Shown here one piece after another: positions 18,408-27,785 of a stretch of 64,000 nt of DNA. The notes beneath the pieces are model-generated. The model saw only the letters and a program-made list of their open reading frames with translations. It was not told the origin of the DNA and did not search any database. Position numbers and translations under genes: made by a program. Source of the stretch: Bacteroidales bacterium UBA1797 (lineage in GTDB: Bacteria; Bacteroidota; Bacteroidia; Bacteroidales; VadinHA17); contig DCFT01000133.1 in the NCBI GenBank assembly GCA_002319885.1, positions 8,364 to 72,363 on the forward strand, written 5' to 3'. Within the stretch, counting starts at the first letter, position 1; the number at the start of each line of letters is the position of its first letter.

Positions 18408-20480
18408 ATGCGATATTTTCTCAGCTCTCTTATAACGGTCTTTCTACTGTGTTCTTTAGTTTTGGATGGTCAGACTGACGTGTCTGTCCGAAAAAAGGAT
18501 TTCAAAACTGATAAACCCGGATTTGGAGAAGCATGGAAACATGTTATAAATGGAGATGCTTATTTTGGGGAAAAAGGCATTTGGTATAATGATGCATATA
18601 ATGAATACCTGCAGGCTCTTGTATATAATAATTCCAACGCGGAGTTGAATTATAAAGCCGGAGTGTCGGCACTTTTCTCAGATAAAAAAGAAGATGCTGC
18701 CGGGTTTTTTCTGAAAGCCCTCGATCTTAACAAAGATGTTGCCGGAGATATATATTTACTTACCGGACAATCGCTTCAGTATTCAGGGAAATTCTCAGAT
18801 GCAATAGAAAAATTTACTTCCTACCTGAGTTCTCCTTCGAAAAAAACCCAAAAAAACATAAATCTGGCCCGGAAATGTATTGAGGAATGTAATTCAGCTT
18901 TGACTGTAACAAAGGATACATTGAGAATATCTGTTGATAATCTTGGACCTAATATAAACTCCTCGGCTGATGACTATTCTGAAATCTTTTCTGCCGACGG
19001 GAATACTATTTACTTTGCTTCAAGAAGAGAACTTCCCAATTCAGGGAAACGTCATCCCGATACAAAATTTGATGAGAACATTTTTGTTTCACAGTTAATC
19101 AATAATGTCTGGCAGTCTGCAGTTTCAGCGGGGAAAGAATTAAATACAAAGTATAGTGAATCACCTCTTTATCTCAATTCGTCCGGCAATATGCTGTATG
19201 TTTATACAGGTTATGCAAACAATGGCGATATTAGAGTTTCTATAAATAAAAAAGGTGTTTGGAAAACCCCGGGATCTGTACCTTTTGGTATTAACACCAG
19301 GGGATCAGAAACATCATTTACATTTACTCCTTCAGGAAATGAAATTTATTATGTTTCTGATCGCCGGAAAGAAGGTTTGGGAGGTAAGGATATATACTTC
19401 ATAAAGAAAATTAGTGATCGTAAATGGTCAAAACCACAAAATGCCGGGAGAATAATTAATACTATTTATGATGAGGAATCTGTACGGTTTTCAAAAACTG
19501 GAGATACCTTATTTTTCAGCTCCAGGGGCCATAACTCAATTGGTGGATTTGATATTTTTTACAGTACTAAAAATAAATCAGGTGAGTGGGACAGTGTTAA
19601 GAATATTGGATACCCTGTAAACACCCCATGGGATGAGCTGTTTTATTATCCATCCCCTGTTAATGACAGCACATTCTATTTTGTTTCAAACCGTAGTGGC
19701 GGATCAGGAGGAACAGACATATACCGGGGGAAAATACTTCCACCTGAGCCTGTAATTGTAACCCCTCCGCCTCCAAAACGCGATACCATCATAATAAGGG
19801 ATACAATATTGGTAATGAAACAACCGGCACCCGTACTTCCTGTAATGCCAGCAGAACAACCAGTTTTTCTTATCGGGAAAATCAAGGATTCCGAGACAGG
19901 AAAACCTGTACTGGCAAAAATTGATCTTAACGATATCTCTACAGGTGAGCTTATTGAAACAACTGCCAGTTCTGATATGGATGGCACTTACAGGCTGAAA
20001 TTACCGGCAAAGAAATCTTATACTATAGAACTGCGGGCAACAGGCTTTCTCTCTGAAAACAGGAGGATCGATGTACCAGAAAACTGGACTAAAGAAGATT
20101 ATATCCTGAATATTGAATTAATTAAAGTTAAAGTAGGCAAGAAAGTAGTACTAAATAATATTCTGTTCGAGACAGGAAAATCAGTTCTTACCTCAGGTTC
20201 ATATACTGAACTCGACCGTTTATTGAATATTATGAAGGAGAATGCACAGATGAAAATTGAAATTTCAGGTCATACTGATAAAACAGGAAGTGAAGCACTC
20301 AACTTTAAGCTTTCCGGGGCCCGGGCAAAAGCTGTTGTTGATTACCTCATACGTAATGGTATAGATCGTTCGCGAATGGAGTTCAGAGGTTATGGGTCGT
20401 TGCAACCAGTTGCTGATAATGCTACTGCTGCCGGACGAGCGAAAAACAGGAGAGTTGAGTTCAAGATCCTTGAATTCTGA
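18408..20480 (+). CDS. PorE-like OmpA-family protein (TPR, beta-propeller, CRD, OmpA)
   Basis: A 690-residue exported protein. In order it has a signal peptide (to about residue 22), TPR-like helices (about 35-165), WD40/PD40-type propeller repeats with SADG..YFAS and GGKDIYF motifs (about 185-440), a proline-rich linker, a carboxypeptidase regulatory-like fold (about 485-570), and a C-terminal OmpA peptidoglycan-binding domain (about 580-690) with ISGHTDKTGSEALNFKLS. This order is that of PorE, the periplasmic protein tying the type IX secretion apparatus to peptidoglycan. Many paralogues share the layout, so PorE itself is not certain. A type IX cargo protein lies at the right edge of the window. 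Confidence 0.8.
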   Translation: MRYFLSSLITVFLLCSLVLDGQTDVSVRKKDFKTDKPGFGEAWKHVINGDAYFGEKGIWYNDAYNEYLQALVYNNSNAELNYKAGVSALFSDKKEDAAGFFLKALDLNKDVAGDIYLLTGQSLQYSGKFSDAIEKFTSYLSSPSKKTQKNINLARKCIEECNSALTVTKDTLRISVDNLGPNINSSADDYSEIFSADGNTIYFASRRELPNSGKRHPDTKFDENIFVSQLINNVWQSAVSAGKELNTKYSESPLYLNSSGNMLYVYTGYANNGDIRVSINKKGVWKTPGSVPFGINTRGSETSFTFTPSGNEIYYVSDRRKEGLGGKDIYFIKKISDRKWSKPQNAGRIINTIYDEESVRFSKTGDTLFFSSRGHNSIGGFDIFYSTKNKSGEWDSVKNIGYPVNTPWDELFYYPSPVNDSTFYFVSNRSGGSGGTDIYRGKILPPEPVIVTPPPPKRDTIIIRDTILVMKQPAPVLPVMPAEQPVFLIGKIKDSETGKPVLAKIDLNDISTGELIETTASSDMDGTYRLKLPAKKSYTIELRATGFLSENRRIDVPENWTKEDYILNIELIKVKVGKKVVLNNILFETGKSVLTSGSYTELDRLLNIMKENAQMKIEISGHTDKTGSEALNFKLSGARAKAVVDYLIRNGIDRSRMEFRGYGSLQPVADNATAAGRAKNRRVEFKILEF

Positions 20481-20544
20481 TCATCATCGGCTTACTAAGA
20501 AAAAATTTGTCTGTTTTACGAATTCAGGTTTTAAATCTTCAATT

Positions 20545-20566
20545 TCTGATAATCATCAGATTTTTT
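20545..20566 (+). terminator. putative terminator after the OmpA-family gene
   Basis: The stem TCTGAT-AATC-ATCAGA is followed by six T residues. The stem is short and AT-rich, so the call is modest, but the position between the OmpA gene and gcvT fits. Confidence 0.45.
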
Positions 20567-20641
20567 AAGGAAAGATTTTACTTGCTTTGCACATTCCAGT
20601 TATAATTTCAGATACTGTTATCTTTTAAAAACTAAACTTTA

Positions 20642-21748
20642 ATGAAGAATACTGCATTTTTTAGGTTTCACCAGGAAGCAGGCGCCAAAATGGTTCCTTT
20701 TGCCGGATATAATATGCCCGTAGAATATTTCGGAATCAATGAGGAACATATTACTGTAAGAGAGAAATTGGGAGTATTCGATGTTTCTCATATGGGCGAA
20801 TTCTGGGTTACCGGGCCGGCATCACTCAAATTCCTGCAATATATCACATCTAATGATGTATCGGCGTTATTCGACGGAAAGATACAGTATTCCTGCTTTC
20901 CTAATGGGAAGGGCGGAATTGTGGATGACCTTCTTGTCTATCGGTATAATACTGAAAAATATCTTCTTGTTGTAAATGCCGCAAATATTGAAAAGGATTG
21001 GGATTGGTGCGTTCAGAATGGGAAAAAGTTCGGACTGGCAACAGGCAAAGAACTTGTTAATGACTCCGATGGGATTGCCCAGCTGGCTATTCAGGGCCCG
21101 CTTGCCCTTAAAGCTATGCAAAAGCTCACCAGTACTCCTGTTGAAGATATGGAATATTACACATTCAAGGTTCTTGATTTTGCTGGTATTAAAGATGTAA
21201 TATTCTCTACAACCGGATATACCGGAGCAGGAGGATGCGAGATTTATGTAAAAAATGAAGACGGCCCCAGACTGTGGAATGCAATTTTCGAAGCAGGCAA
21301 GGAATTTAATATCAGGCCTATAGGCTTGGGAGCCCGCGACACCCTACGGCTCGAAATGGGTTTTTGCTTATATGGTAATGATATAAACGATACAACATCA
21401 CCTATTGAAGCCGGACTGGGCTGGATAACAAAATTTAACGACAATAAGGAATTCATTGATAAGGATTTGTTATTAAAACAGAAAAAAGAGGGAGTACTGA
21501 AAAAGCTGAAAGGCTTTGTTATGCTTGACAGAGGGATACCCCGGCAACATTATGAAGTTGTAAATGCACTGGGAGAGCTTATTGGAGAAGTAACTTCCGG
21601 AACCATGTCCCCAATGATGAAACAGGGAATCGGAATGGCATATCTGAACAACGGATATTGGAAAACCGGAACTGAAATATTTATTCGAATCAGGAATAAA
21701 GATCTGAAAGCAAAGGTTGTTGACCTTCCTATTTATAGTAAATCATAA
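20642..21748 (+). CDS. gcvT: glycine cleavage system aminomethyltransferase (T protein)
   Basis: Transfers the methylene carbon from the aminomethyl-lipoyl H protein to tetrahydrofolate, releasing ammonia. The 368-residue length is standard. The N-terminus FHQEAGAKMVPFAGYNMPV, the folate-binding segment FDVSHMGEFWVTGP and the signature GNDINDTTSPIEAGLGW are present, with the C-terminal barrel ending in AKVVDLP. The other glycine-cleavage genes are not in the window. comB follows after 1 nt, so the two are almost certainly cotranscribed. Confidence 0.95.
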   Translation: MKNTAFFRFHQEAGAKMVPFAGYNMPVEYFGINEEHITVREKLGVFDVSHMGEFWVTGPASLKFLQYITSNDVSALFDGKIQYSCFPNGKGGIVDDLLVYRYNTEKYLLVVNAANIEKDWDWCVQNGKKFGLATGKELVNDSDGIAQLAIQGPLALKAMQKLTSTPVEDMEYYTFKVLDFAGIKDVIFSTTGYTGAGGCEIYVKNEDGPRLWNAIFEAGKEFNIRPIGLGARDTLRLEMGFCLYGNDINDTTSPIEAGLGWITKFNDNKEFIDKDLLLKQKKEGVLKKLKGFVMLDRGIPRQHYEVVNALGELIGEVTSGTMSPMMKQGIGMAYLNNGYWKTGTEIFIRIRNKDLKAKVVDLPIYSKS

Positions 21749-21749
21749 T

Positions 21750-22469
21750 ATGCCTAAAAGAAAACTTGAAACTTGTTTTTCACCTGCTCTGTTTGAACCT
21801 GACGGGCATTTAAATTCAATCGTGGTAATTATTGATATACTACGTGCATCATCTGCAATATGCACTGCATTTGCAAACGGCGCCGCTTCAATAATACCTG
21901 TTGCAGAAGCAGAGGAGGCCAGGGAGTATAAATCAAAAGGTTATCTTGTAGCTGCTGAGCGCGATGGGTTTATTCTTGATTTTGCAGATTTCGGGAATTC
22001 ACCATTCAATTTCACAAAAGAAAAAGTTAAGGGTAAAACAATAGTATACAGCACCACAAACGGAACAGGAATTATTAACCTTTCATTGTCCTCTTATATG
22101 ACAGTTATAGGATCTTTCCTGAACATAGGTGCGCTCACACGATGGCTCATCAGCCAGGACAATAATGTATTATTGCTTTGTGCCGGATGGAAAAACAGAT
22201 TTAATATTGAAGATACTGTCTGTTCCGGTGCAATCGCAGAGATACTGATGAGAAGCAATCATTTCAAAACAATTTGTGATTCCACAATTGCAGCAATGGA
22301 TCTTTGGGCTATGGCATCTCCTGATCTTCCTGGTTATATAGATAAATCAGCACAGCGAAGCCGGCTGAGAGATAAAAATCTTGATGATTGTATTGAATTC
22401 TGTCTTACAATTGATTATACCGATAAGATTCCTGTAATGAAAAACGGAGCGCTGGTTGCTGATTTGTAA
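21750..22469 (+). CDS. comB: 2-phosphosulfolactate phosphatase-family protein
   Basis: A ComB-family enzyme, first described dephosphorylating 2-phosphosulfolactate in methanogen coenzyme M synthesis and widespread in bacteria that lack coenzyme M. Family motifs include VVIIDILRASSAICTAFANG near the N-terminus, the acidic active-site loops, and YSTTNGTGIINLS. I start it at the ATG at 21750 (239 residues), because the longer frame overlaps gcvT and adds a hydrophobic peptide not found in the family. The gap to gcvT is 1 nt. The substrate in this organism is unknown. Confidence 0.85.
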   Translation: MPKRKLETCFSPALFEPDGHLNSIVVIIDILRASSAICTAFANGAASIIPVAEAEEAREYKSKGYLVAAERDGFILDFADFGNSPFNFTKEKVKGKTIVYSTTNGTGIINLSLSSYMTVIGSFLNIGALTRWLISQDNNVLLLCAGWKNRFNIEDTVCSGAIAEILMRSNHFKTICDSTIAAMDLWAMASPDLPGYIDKSAQRSRLRDKNLDDCIEFCLTIDYTDKIPVMKNGALVADL

Positions 22470-22539
22470 AATTTGAACCGGATCCCAACTGTTCATTTAA
22501 CAAATTAATTCAGATAACATATACTCATTATTATTTATA

Positions 22540-22547
22540 TACTTTTG
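22540..22547 (+). promoter_or_regulatory. putative -7 box of the serC operon
   Basis: TACTTTTG matches TAnnTTTG, 48 nt upstream of the serC ATG. No TTTG is visible at -33. Confidence 0.45.
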
Positions 22548-22595
22548 TAGGTTAGAGATCAGGAACAATCTATTAATAAAAATAAACAGTCCTTT

Positions 22596-23666
22596 ATGAA
22601 AAAACATAATTTTTATGCCGGTCCTTCAATTCTTCCTCAGTACACAATTGATAAATCTATTGAAGGGATAAAAGATTTTGCAGGTTCAGGGTTATCCATA
22701 CTTGAGATCTCTCACCGTAGCAAGGAATTTGTTGCCTGTATGAACGACACAATAGCACTATTCAAAGAGTTGCTCGAAATACCTGCCGGTTATCATGTTT
22801 TCTTTCTCGGAGGCGGGGCAAGTCTGCAGTTTGCAATGGTGCCTATGAATCTGTTGAATACTAAAGCTGCATATCTGAGTACAGGAGAATGGGCAAGTAA
22901 GGCAATGAAAGAGGCTAAACTCTTTGGAGAAGTTGCAGAAGTCGCTTCATCCAAAGATAAATTATTCAATTATATACCAAAAAACTACACCATTCCTTCC
23001 GATGCAGATTATTTGCATATTACAACTAATAATACTATTTACGGAACAGAAATTAAGAAAGATCCCGATGTAAAAATACCTCTCGTTGCTGATATGTCTT
23101 CCGATATCTTCAGCAGACCGGTTGACATTTCAAAATATTCTCTAATATATGGAGGTGCCCAGAAAAACCTGGCCCCGGCCGGGATGGCTTTTATTATTGT
23201 AAAAGAAGATGTGCTTGGTAAAGTGAACAGACCGATTCCTTCAATGCTCGACTATAGGGTTCATATCAAGGGCGAATCGATGTTCAATACTCCTCCGGTA
23301 TTTACCGTTTTCGCCGCTCAGCAGACCCTCACCTGGTTAAAAAACCTTGGTGGCGTAAAAGCCATCCAGAAGAAGAATATTGAAAAAGCAAAAATTCTTT
23401 ACGACGAAATTGACAGGAACAGATTATTTATCCCCACGATAGCTGATCCGGAGGACAGGTCTCTTATGAATATTTGTTTTGTGATGGCACCTGAGTATAA
23501 GGAACTTGAAAAACCCTTCGCTGAATTTGCCAAATCAAAAGGAATGCTTGGCATCGAAGGCCATCGCTCGGTTGGCGGATTCCGTGCTTCAACCTATAAT
23601 GCTCTTCCGAAAGAAAGTGTTGAGGCATTGGTAAATGCCATGAGAGAGTTTGAATCAAAAAACTAA
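22596..23666 (+). CDS. serC: phosphoserine aminotransferase
   Basis: A PLP enzyme converting 3-phosphohydroxypyruvate to phosphoserine, the second step of serine synthesis. Conserved elements are the N-terminal HNFYAGPSILP, the phosphate-binding GGGASLQFAM, and the Schiff-base lysine in YGGAQKNLAPAG; the C-terminal GHRSVGGFRASTYNA contacts the substrate. The 356-residue length is normal. It is the first gene of a tight serC-serA-DUF1015 unit, with serA starting 57 nt later. No serB is present in the window. Confidence 0.95.
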   Translation: MKKHNFYAGPSILPQYTIDKSIEGIKDFAGSGLSILEISHRSKEFVACMNDTIALFKELLEIPAGYHVFFLGGGASLQFAMVPMNLLNTKAAYLSTGEWASKAMKEAKLFGEVAEVASSKDKLFNYIPKNYTIPSDADYLHITTNNTIYGTEIKKDPDVKIPLVADMSSDIFSRPVDISKYSLIYGGAQKNLAPAGMAFIIVKEDVLGKVNRPIPSMLDYRVHIKGESMFNTPPVFTVFAAQQTLTWLKNLGGVKAIQKKNIEKAKILYDEIDRNRLFIPTIADPEDRSLMNICFVMAPEYKELEKPFAEFAKSKGMLGIEGHRSVGGFRASTYNALPKESVEALVNAMREFESKN

Positions 23667-23723
23667 GTATTTTGTCAATATACAAGGTATCTGAGCTGAT
23701 GGTCTCAATAAACAAACGTTAGA

Positions 23724-24647
23724 ATGATGGAAATACTTATTGCTACCGAAAAGCCGTTTGCCCCAATTACTATCAGGCAAATCCGTGAAGTTGCTGAAGC
23801 TGCTGGTCTTAAGCTCACGCTACTTGAGAACTATAAGAATAAGGCTGACCTTCTTTTGGCAGTGGCCACTGCCGATGCCCTTATTGTGCGGAGCGATATT
23901 GTTTCAGATGAAGTGCTCGAAGCTGCAAAACAGCTAAAAGTTGTTGTCCGTGCAGGTTCAGGTTATGATAATATCGACCTTGTATCCTGTACAGCGCATA
24001 ATGTGGTGGCAATGAATACGCCAGGGCAAAACTCAAATGGAGTGGCCGAGCTGGCATTCCTGTTAATGCTTTATCAGATACGAGGTGGTTTCAGTGGTAA
24101 GACCGGAACCGAATTAAGAGGTAAGACCTTAGGTCTCCATGCTTTTGGAAATGTTGGGAAATATGTTGCAGATATTGCTCGTGGATTTGGAATGGACATA
24201 TACGCTTATGATCCTTTTGTAAGTGAAAGAGTAATGAAAAATAACGGAGCTAAACAATGCATTAATGTGGAGGAACTCTATTTAAAATGCCAGTACATTT
24301 CCATTCACATGCCAAGTAATGAAATTACAAGAAAATCTATCGGTTATAACCTCATAAAAAAAATGCCTCATAATGCCGTACTGGTTAATACTGCAAGAAA
24401 GGAAATAATAGACGAGGAAGGTCTGCTAAAGATTTTTGATGAACGTCCTGATTTTAGTTATCTGTCAGATATAGAACCTGATTGCAAAGCCATTATTGAA
24501 GAAAAATATAAAGGGAGATACATTTTTACCAGCAAAAAGATGGGTGCCCAAACCGAAGAATCAAATATCAATGCAGGTGTTGCAGCTGCCAGACAAATAG
24601 TTGAATATTTCAATACCGGGAAAGAAAAATATAGACTAAACAAGTAG
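23724..24647 (+). CDS. serA: D-3-phosphoglycerate dehydrogenase, short form
   Basis: A D-2-hydroxyacid dehydrogenase, the first enzyme of serine synthesis. The nucleotide-binding region has LHAFGNVGKYVADIA, the catalytic arginine lies in NTARKEIID, and the general-base glutamate region follows (SDIEPD). At 307 residues it lacks the C-terminal ACT domain, so it should not be serine-inhibited through ACT. Where most enzymes have TPHIGA with a catalytic histidine, this one reads SKKMGA (K271/K272), the lysine variant known from some Bacteroidota and Entamoeba enzymes. Its place between serC and DUF1015 supports the assignment. Confidence 0.9.
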   Translation: MMEILIATEKPFAPITIRQIREVAEAAGLKLTLLENYKNKADLLLAVATADALIVRSDIVSDEVLEAAKQLKVVVRAGSGYDNIDLVSCTAHNVVAMNTPGQNSNGVAELAFLLMLYQIRGGFSGKTGTELRGKTLGLHAFGNVGKYVADIARGFGMDIYAYDPFVSERVMKNNGAKQCINVEELYLKCQYISIHMPSNEITRKSIGYNLIKKMPHNAVLVNTARKEIIDEEGLLKIFDERPDFSYLSDIEPDCKAIIEEKYKGRYIFTSKKMGAQTEESNINAGVAAARQIVEYFNTGKEKYRLNK

Positions 24648-24668
24648 TACTTAATATGTTATAAATAA

Positions 24669-25919
24669 ATGGCAGTTATAAAACCTTTCAGGGGATTAAG
24701 ACCCCCCAGTGCTCTGGCAAAGGATCTGGCATGCCTGCCGTACGATGTGATGAATACTGATGAGGCAAGGAAGATGGCAAAGGGAAAAGAGTGTTCTCTT
24801 CTTCATATCACCAGATCAGAAATTGACCTTGCGGCAGATATTGACAGTCATTCCGAACTGGTCTATAAAAAATCATTTGAAAATTTTAGAAAGTGGCAGA
24901 AAAATGGCTGGCTTGTTCAGGATGAGTTACCACATTTTTATATATATGCCCAGACAATGAAAGGGCGTACCCAGTACGGAATTGTAGGTTGTGCTTCTGT
25001 CGATGACTATCTTAACGGTATAATCAAAAAACATGAATTGACACGACCTGACAAAGAACAAGACAGGATGATCCATGTCCGCGCGAATAACGCAAATATT
25101 GAACCGGTTTTTTTTACGTATCCCGCAGTGAAAGAGATTGATGATATTGTTACTAAGATTGTAACCAGGGAAAAACCTGAATATGATTTTATTGCCGGCG
25201 ATGGTTTTGGGCACCATTTCTGGGTGATAAAAAATCAGGAAACGAACAGGCTTATTGAAAAACTCTTCGCTGAAAAAGTTCCATATACTTATGTTGCTGA
25301 CGGACATCACAGAACAGCTGCAGCGGCACTCGTAGGTAAAGAAAAAAGAGATAATAATCCCTCGCATCGAGGCACTGAAGAATATAATTTCTTCCTTGCT
25401 GTCCATTTTCCAGCAGATCAGTTAAAGATAATTGACTATAACAGAACTATCAAGGATTTGAATGGTCTCTCTCCACAGGAATTATTAAACAGATTGGAGA
25501 AAGCATTTGTTGTTGTGGATAAAGGAAGCAGAACCTATAAACCAAAACAACTACACAACTTCTCGATGTATCTTGATGGCAAATGGTACAGCCTTACAGC
25601 CAGAGAAGGAACATATAATGATAATGATCCTATAGGTGTACTCGATGTAACTATACTCACAAATCAGATACTCGCACCCGTACTTGACATTCAGGATCTC
25701 AGAAGATCGAAACGAATAGACTTTATTGGTGGTATTCGTGGTCTGGGTGAACTTAAAAAAAGGGTTGACAGTGGTGAGATGAAAGTAGCATTCGCACTTT
25801 TCCCGGTATCAATGAATCAGTTGATTACAATAGCCGATTCCGGAAATATCATGCCGCCCAAATCAACATGGTTTGAACCAAAACTCCGTAGCGGTCTGGT
25901 CATTCATCTGCTTGACTGA
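24669..25919 (+). CDS. DUF1015 protein with ParB/SerK-like DGHHR motif
   Basis: A 416-residue cytosolic protein of the DUF1015 family, starting MAVIKPFRGLRP as its relatives do. The most striking segment is YVADGHHRTAAAAL (DGHHR at 211-215), which resembles the nucleotide-binding signature of the ParB/sulfiredoxin/SerK fold. It is the third gene of the serine operon, 21 nt after serA, an arrangement I recall in other Bacteroidota. Its biochemical role is unknown. The location and motif suggest phosphate chemistry on serine or phosphoserine, which is inference only. Confidence 0.85.
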   Translation: MAVIKPFRGLRPPSALAKDLACLPYDVMNTDEARKMAKGKECSLLHITRSEIDLAADIDSHSELVYKKSFENFRKWQKNGWLVQDELPHFYIYAQTMKGRTQYGIVGCASVDDYLNGIIKKHELTRPDKEQDRMIHVRANNANIEPVFFTYPAVKEIDDIVTKIVTREKPEYDFIAGDGFGHHFWVIKNQETNRLIEKLFAEKVPYTYVADGHHRTAAAALVGKEKRDNNPSHRGTEEYNFFLAVHFPADQLKIIDYNRTIKDLNGLSPQELLNRLEKAFVVVDKGSRTYKPKQLHNFSMYLDGKWYSLTAREGTYNDNDPIGVLDVTILTNQILAPVLDIQDLRRSKRIDFIGGIRGLGELKKRVDSGEMKVAFALFPVSMNQLITIADSGNIMPPKSTWFEPKLRSGLVIHLLD

Positions 25920-25924
25920 TTTTT

Positions 25925-26036
25925 TATTCTCTGTGGTTCTCTGTGCTTCTCTGTGGCTCTCCGTGTAACTAAAAAAAATAGGAATTTACACAGAGTTGCA
26001 CAGAGAAACACAGAGTTACACAGAGAAATAATTTAC
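25925..26036. repeat. inverted array of CACAGAG words
   Basis: The left arm repeats TTCTCTGTG-type words (about 25925-25966). The right arm repeats ACACAGAG words (about 25987-26028). They are separated by a short A-rich spacer, and the transcript could fold into a long imperfect hairpin. It fills the gap between the DUF1015 gene and yggS. Confidence 0.85.
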
Positions 26037-26066
26037 TTTATGCTTAAGATACACTATCTATTTTTC

Positions 26067-26074
26067 TAATTTTG
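26067..26074 (+). promoter_or_regulatory. putative -7 box of yggS
   Basis: TAATTTTG matches TAnnTTTG, 18 nt before the ATG at 26093. It lies just outside the repeat, so transcription would not include it. Confidence 0.45.
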
Positions 26075-26092
26075 CTTTAAGCACTCAAATAA

Positions 26093-26770
26093 ATGTCATT
26101 CATAACAGAAAATATTTTTATTCTCAAACATCACATTCCATCAACAGTTAAGCTGGTTGCTGTTTCAAAGACAAAACCGGTAGCTGATATTTTGGAAGCA
26201 TATAATACCGGGCAAAAAAGTTTTGGCGAAAACAGGGTACAGGAGCTCCTGAATAAAAAGGATCTTCTTCCAGAGGATATTGAGTGGCATCTTATTGGTC
26301 ATCTTCAGACAAATAAGATAAGATACGTAGTTCCGTTTATAAGTATGATCCAATCTATTGATTCATTCAAACTATTATCTGCTGTTAATAATGAAGCATT
26401 AAAAATAAACCGTGTTGTTGATTGCCTGCTTCAGATTCATATAGCTAGTGAAGAAACAAAGTTCGGATTTTCCATGCACAACCTCACAGAAGATCTTCAG
26501 TCAGATAAGATGTTAAACCTGAGGAATGTAAGGATCTGTGGCATCATGGGAATGGCCACATTTACATCTGATAATGAGCAGGTTAAGAAAGAGTTCAGAT
26601 ATCTGAAAGATTGTTATGATTCGCTTAAATCATCGTTCTTCAGATCAAATGCCTGCTTTAAGGAGATCTCTATGGGAATGTCGGGAGACTATAAACTGGC
26701 CATCGAAGAAGGAAGTACGATGGTCAGAATAGGCAGTCTGATTTTTGGAGAAAGAAATAAATTTCAATAA
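26093..26770 (+). CDS. YggS/PLPBP-family pyridoxal phosphate homeostasis protein
   Basis: A single-domain alanine-racemase-like barrel of 225 residues that binds PLP and keeps vitamin B6 and amino-acid pools balanced. The PLP lysine lies in LVAVSKTKPV. FGENRVQEL, WHLIGHLQTNK and the C-terminal SMGMSGDYKLAIEEGSTMVRIG phosphate-binding turn are all present. It starts a two-gene unit with the dihydroorotate dehydrogenase-like gene 8 nt downstream. Confidence 0.92.
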   Translation: MSFITENIFILKHHIPSTVKLVAVSKTKPVADILEAYNTGQKSFGENRVQELLNKKDLLPEDIEWHLIGHLQTNKIRYVVPFISMIQSIDSFKLLSAVNNEALKINRVVDCLLQIHIASEETKFGFSMHNLTEDLQSDKMLNLRNVRICGIMGMATFTSDNEQVKKEFRYLKDCYDSLKSSFFRSNACFKEISMGMSGDYKLAIEEGSTMVRIGSLIFGERNKFQ

Positions 26771-26778
26771 TATTTTAT

Positions 26779-27756
26779 ATGGAAAACCTTACTACAAAAT
26801 ACCTTGGACTTACTTTAAAGAGCCCGGTTATTATGAGCAGCAGCAGACTCACATCTACTATTGAAAACCTGAAGGAAGCTGAAGATAATGGAGCTGGAGC
26901 AGTCGTTTTAAAATCTCTTTTTGAAGAACAGATCATACATTCTATTTCTGAAATACCTGTTTCTGAAAGTTATCCTGAGAGTGATGATTATATTTCTTTT
27001 TATACCAGGTCACATTCAATTGACGAGTATCTTAACCTTATAAGATCTGCAAAAAGCAGTCTGAATATACCTGTTATTCCAAGTATTAATTGTTTTTCAT
27101 CGCATGGCTGGACAGATTTTGCACGTGATATCGTTGATGCAGGAGCTGATGCCCTTGAAATAAATGTTTTTTTCCTGCCACTTGACCGGAAGAAATCTGC
27201 GGCTGATTCTGAGAAGATTTATTTTGATCTGATAGAAAAGCTTAAAGCTAAAGTATCTGTTCCGATTGCCTTAAAGATCGGGTTCAGGTTCTCTAACATT
27301 TTATATATGATCGATCAATTTTATATGAGGGGAGTTGAAGGTGTAGTGTTGTTTAATAGATTTTATGAACCTGATATTGATATTAATCATATGGAAATCG
27401 TTCCTGCCTCAATTTTCAGCAGTGAGGGAGACCGGCGTAATGTTCTCAGGTGGATCGCCATGACCAGCGCACAGGTCATAAAAATAAATATTTCAGCTTC
27501 CACAGCAGTTCACAGCGGGGAAGATGCTGTAAGGTATCTGCTGGCAGGGGCAGATACAGTGCAGGTGTGCTCAGTATTGTATAAGAAAGGAATTCCATTT
27601 CTGAAAACTATTAATAATCAGATTAAAGAATGGATGTCAAAAAATAGCTTCAAAAATATCGACGAATTCAGGGGCAAGCTTAACTGGCGAAACTACGAAA
27701 AACCATCAGTTTTCGAAAGAACTCAGTTTATGAAATATTTTTCTTCAGAAGATTAG
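26779..27756 (+). CDS. dihydroorotate dehydrogenase-like protein
   Basis: A 325-residue TIM-barrel flavoprotein of the DHOD-like group. It begins with TKYLGLTLKSPVIMSSSRLT, has the substrate-side ALEINVFFLP segment where true PyrD has its NxSCPN motif, and ends with phosphate-binding loops (VHSGEDAVRYLLAGADTVQ). The family is near-universal in Bacteroidota beside a genuine PyrD and has no settled function. The active-site segment lacks the catalytic Cys/Ser context of class 1 enzymes, so pyrimidine synthesis is not assured. Confidence 0.8.
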   Translation: MENLTTKYLGLTLKSPVIMSSSRLTSTIENLKEAEDNGAGAVVLKSLFEEQIIHSISEIPVSESYPESDDYISFYTRSHSIDEYLNLIRSAKSSLNIPVIPSINCFSSHGWTDFARDIVDAGADALEINVFFLPLDRKKSAADSEKIYFDLIEKLKAKVSVPIALKIGFRFSNILYMIDQFYMRGVEGVVLFNRFYEPDIDINHMEIVPASIFSSEGDRRNVLRWIAMTSAQVIKINISASTAVHSGEDAVRYLLAGADTVQVCSVLYKKGIPFLKTINNQIKEWMSKNSFKNIDEFRGKLNWRNYEKPSVFERTQFMKYFSSED

Positions 27757-27785
27757 GGGCCGGAATTCCTGTATTCAGAGCAGTG

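Noticed and set aside
25925..26036. CRISPR-like repeats of CACAGAG
   Set aside because: Words are short, degenerate and present on both strands as an inverted repeat, with no regular spacers and no cas genes.
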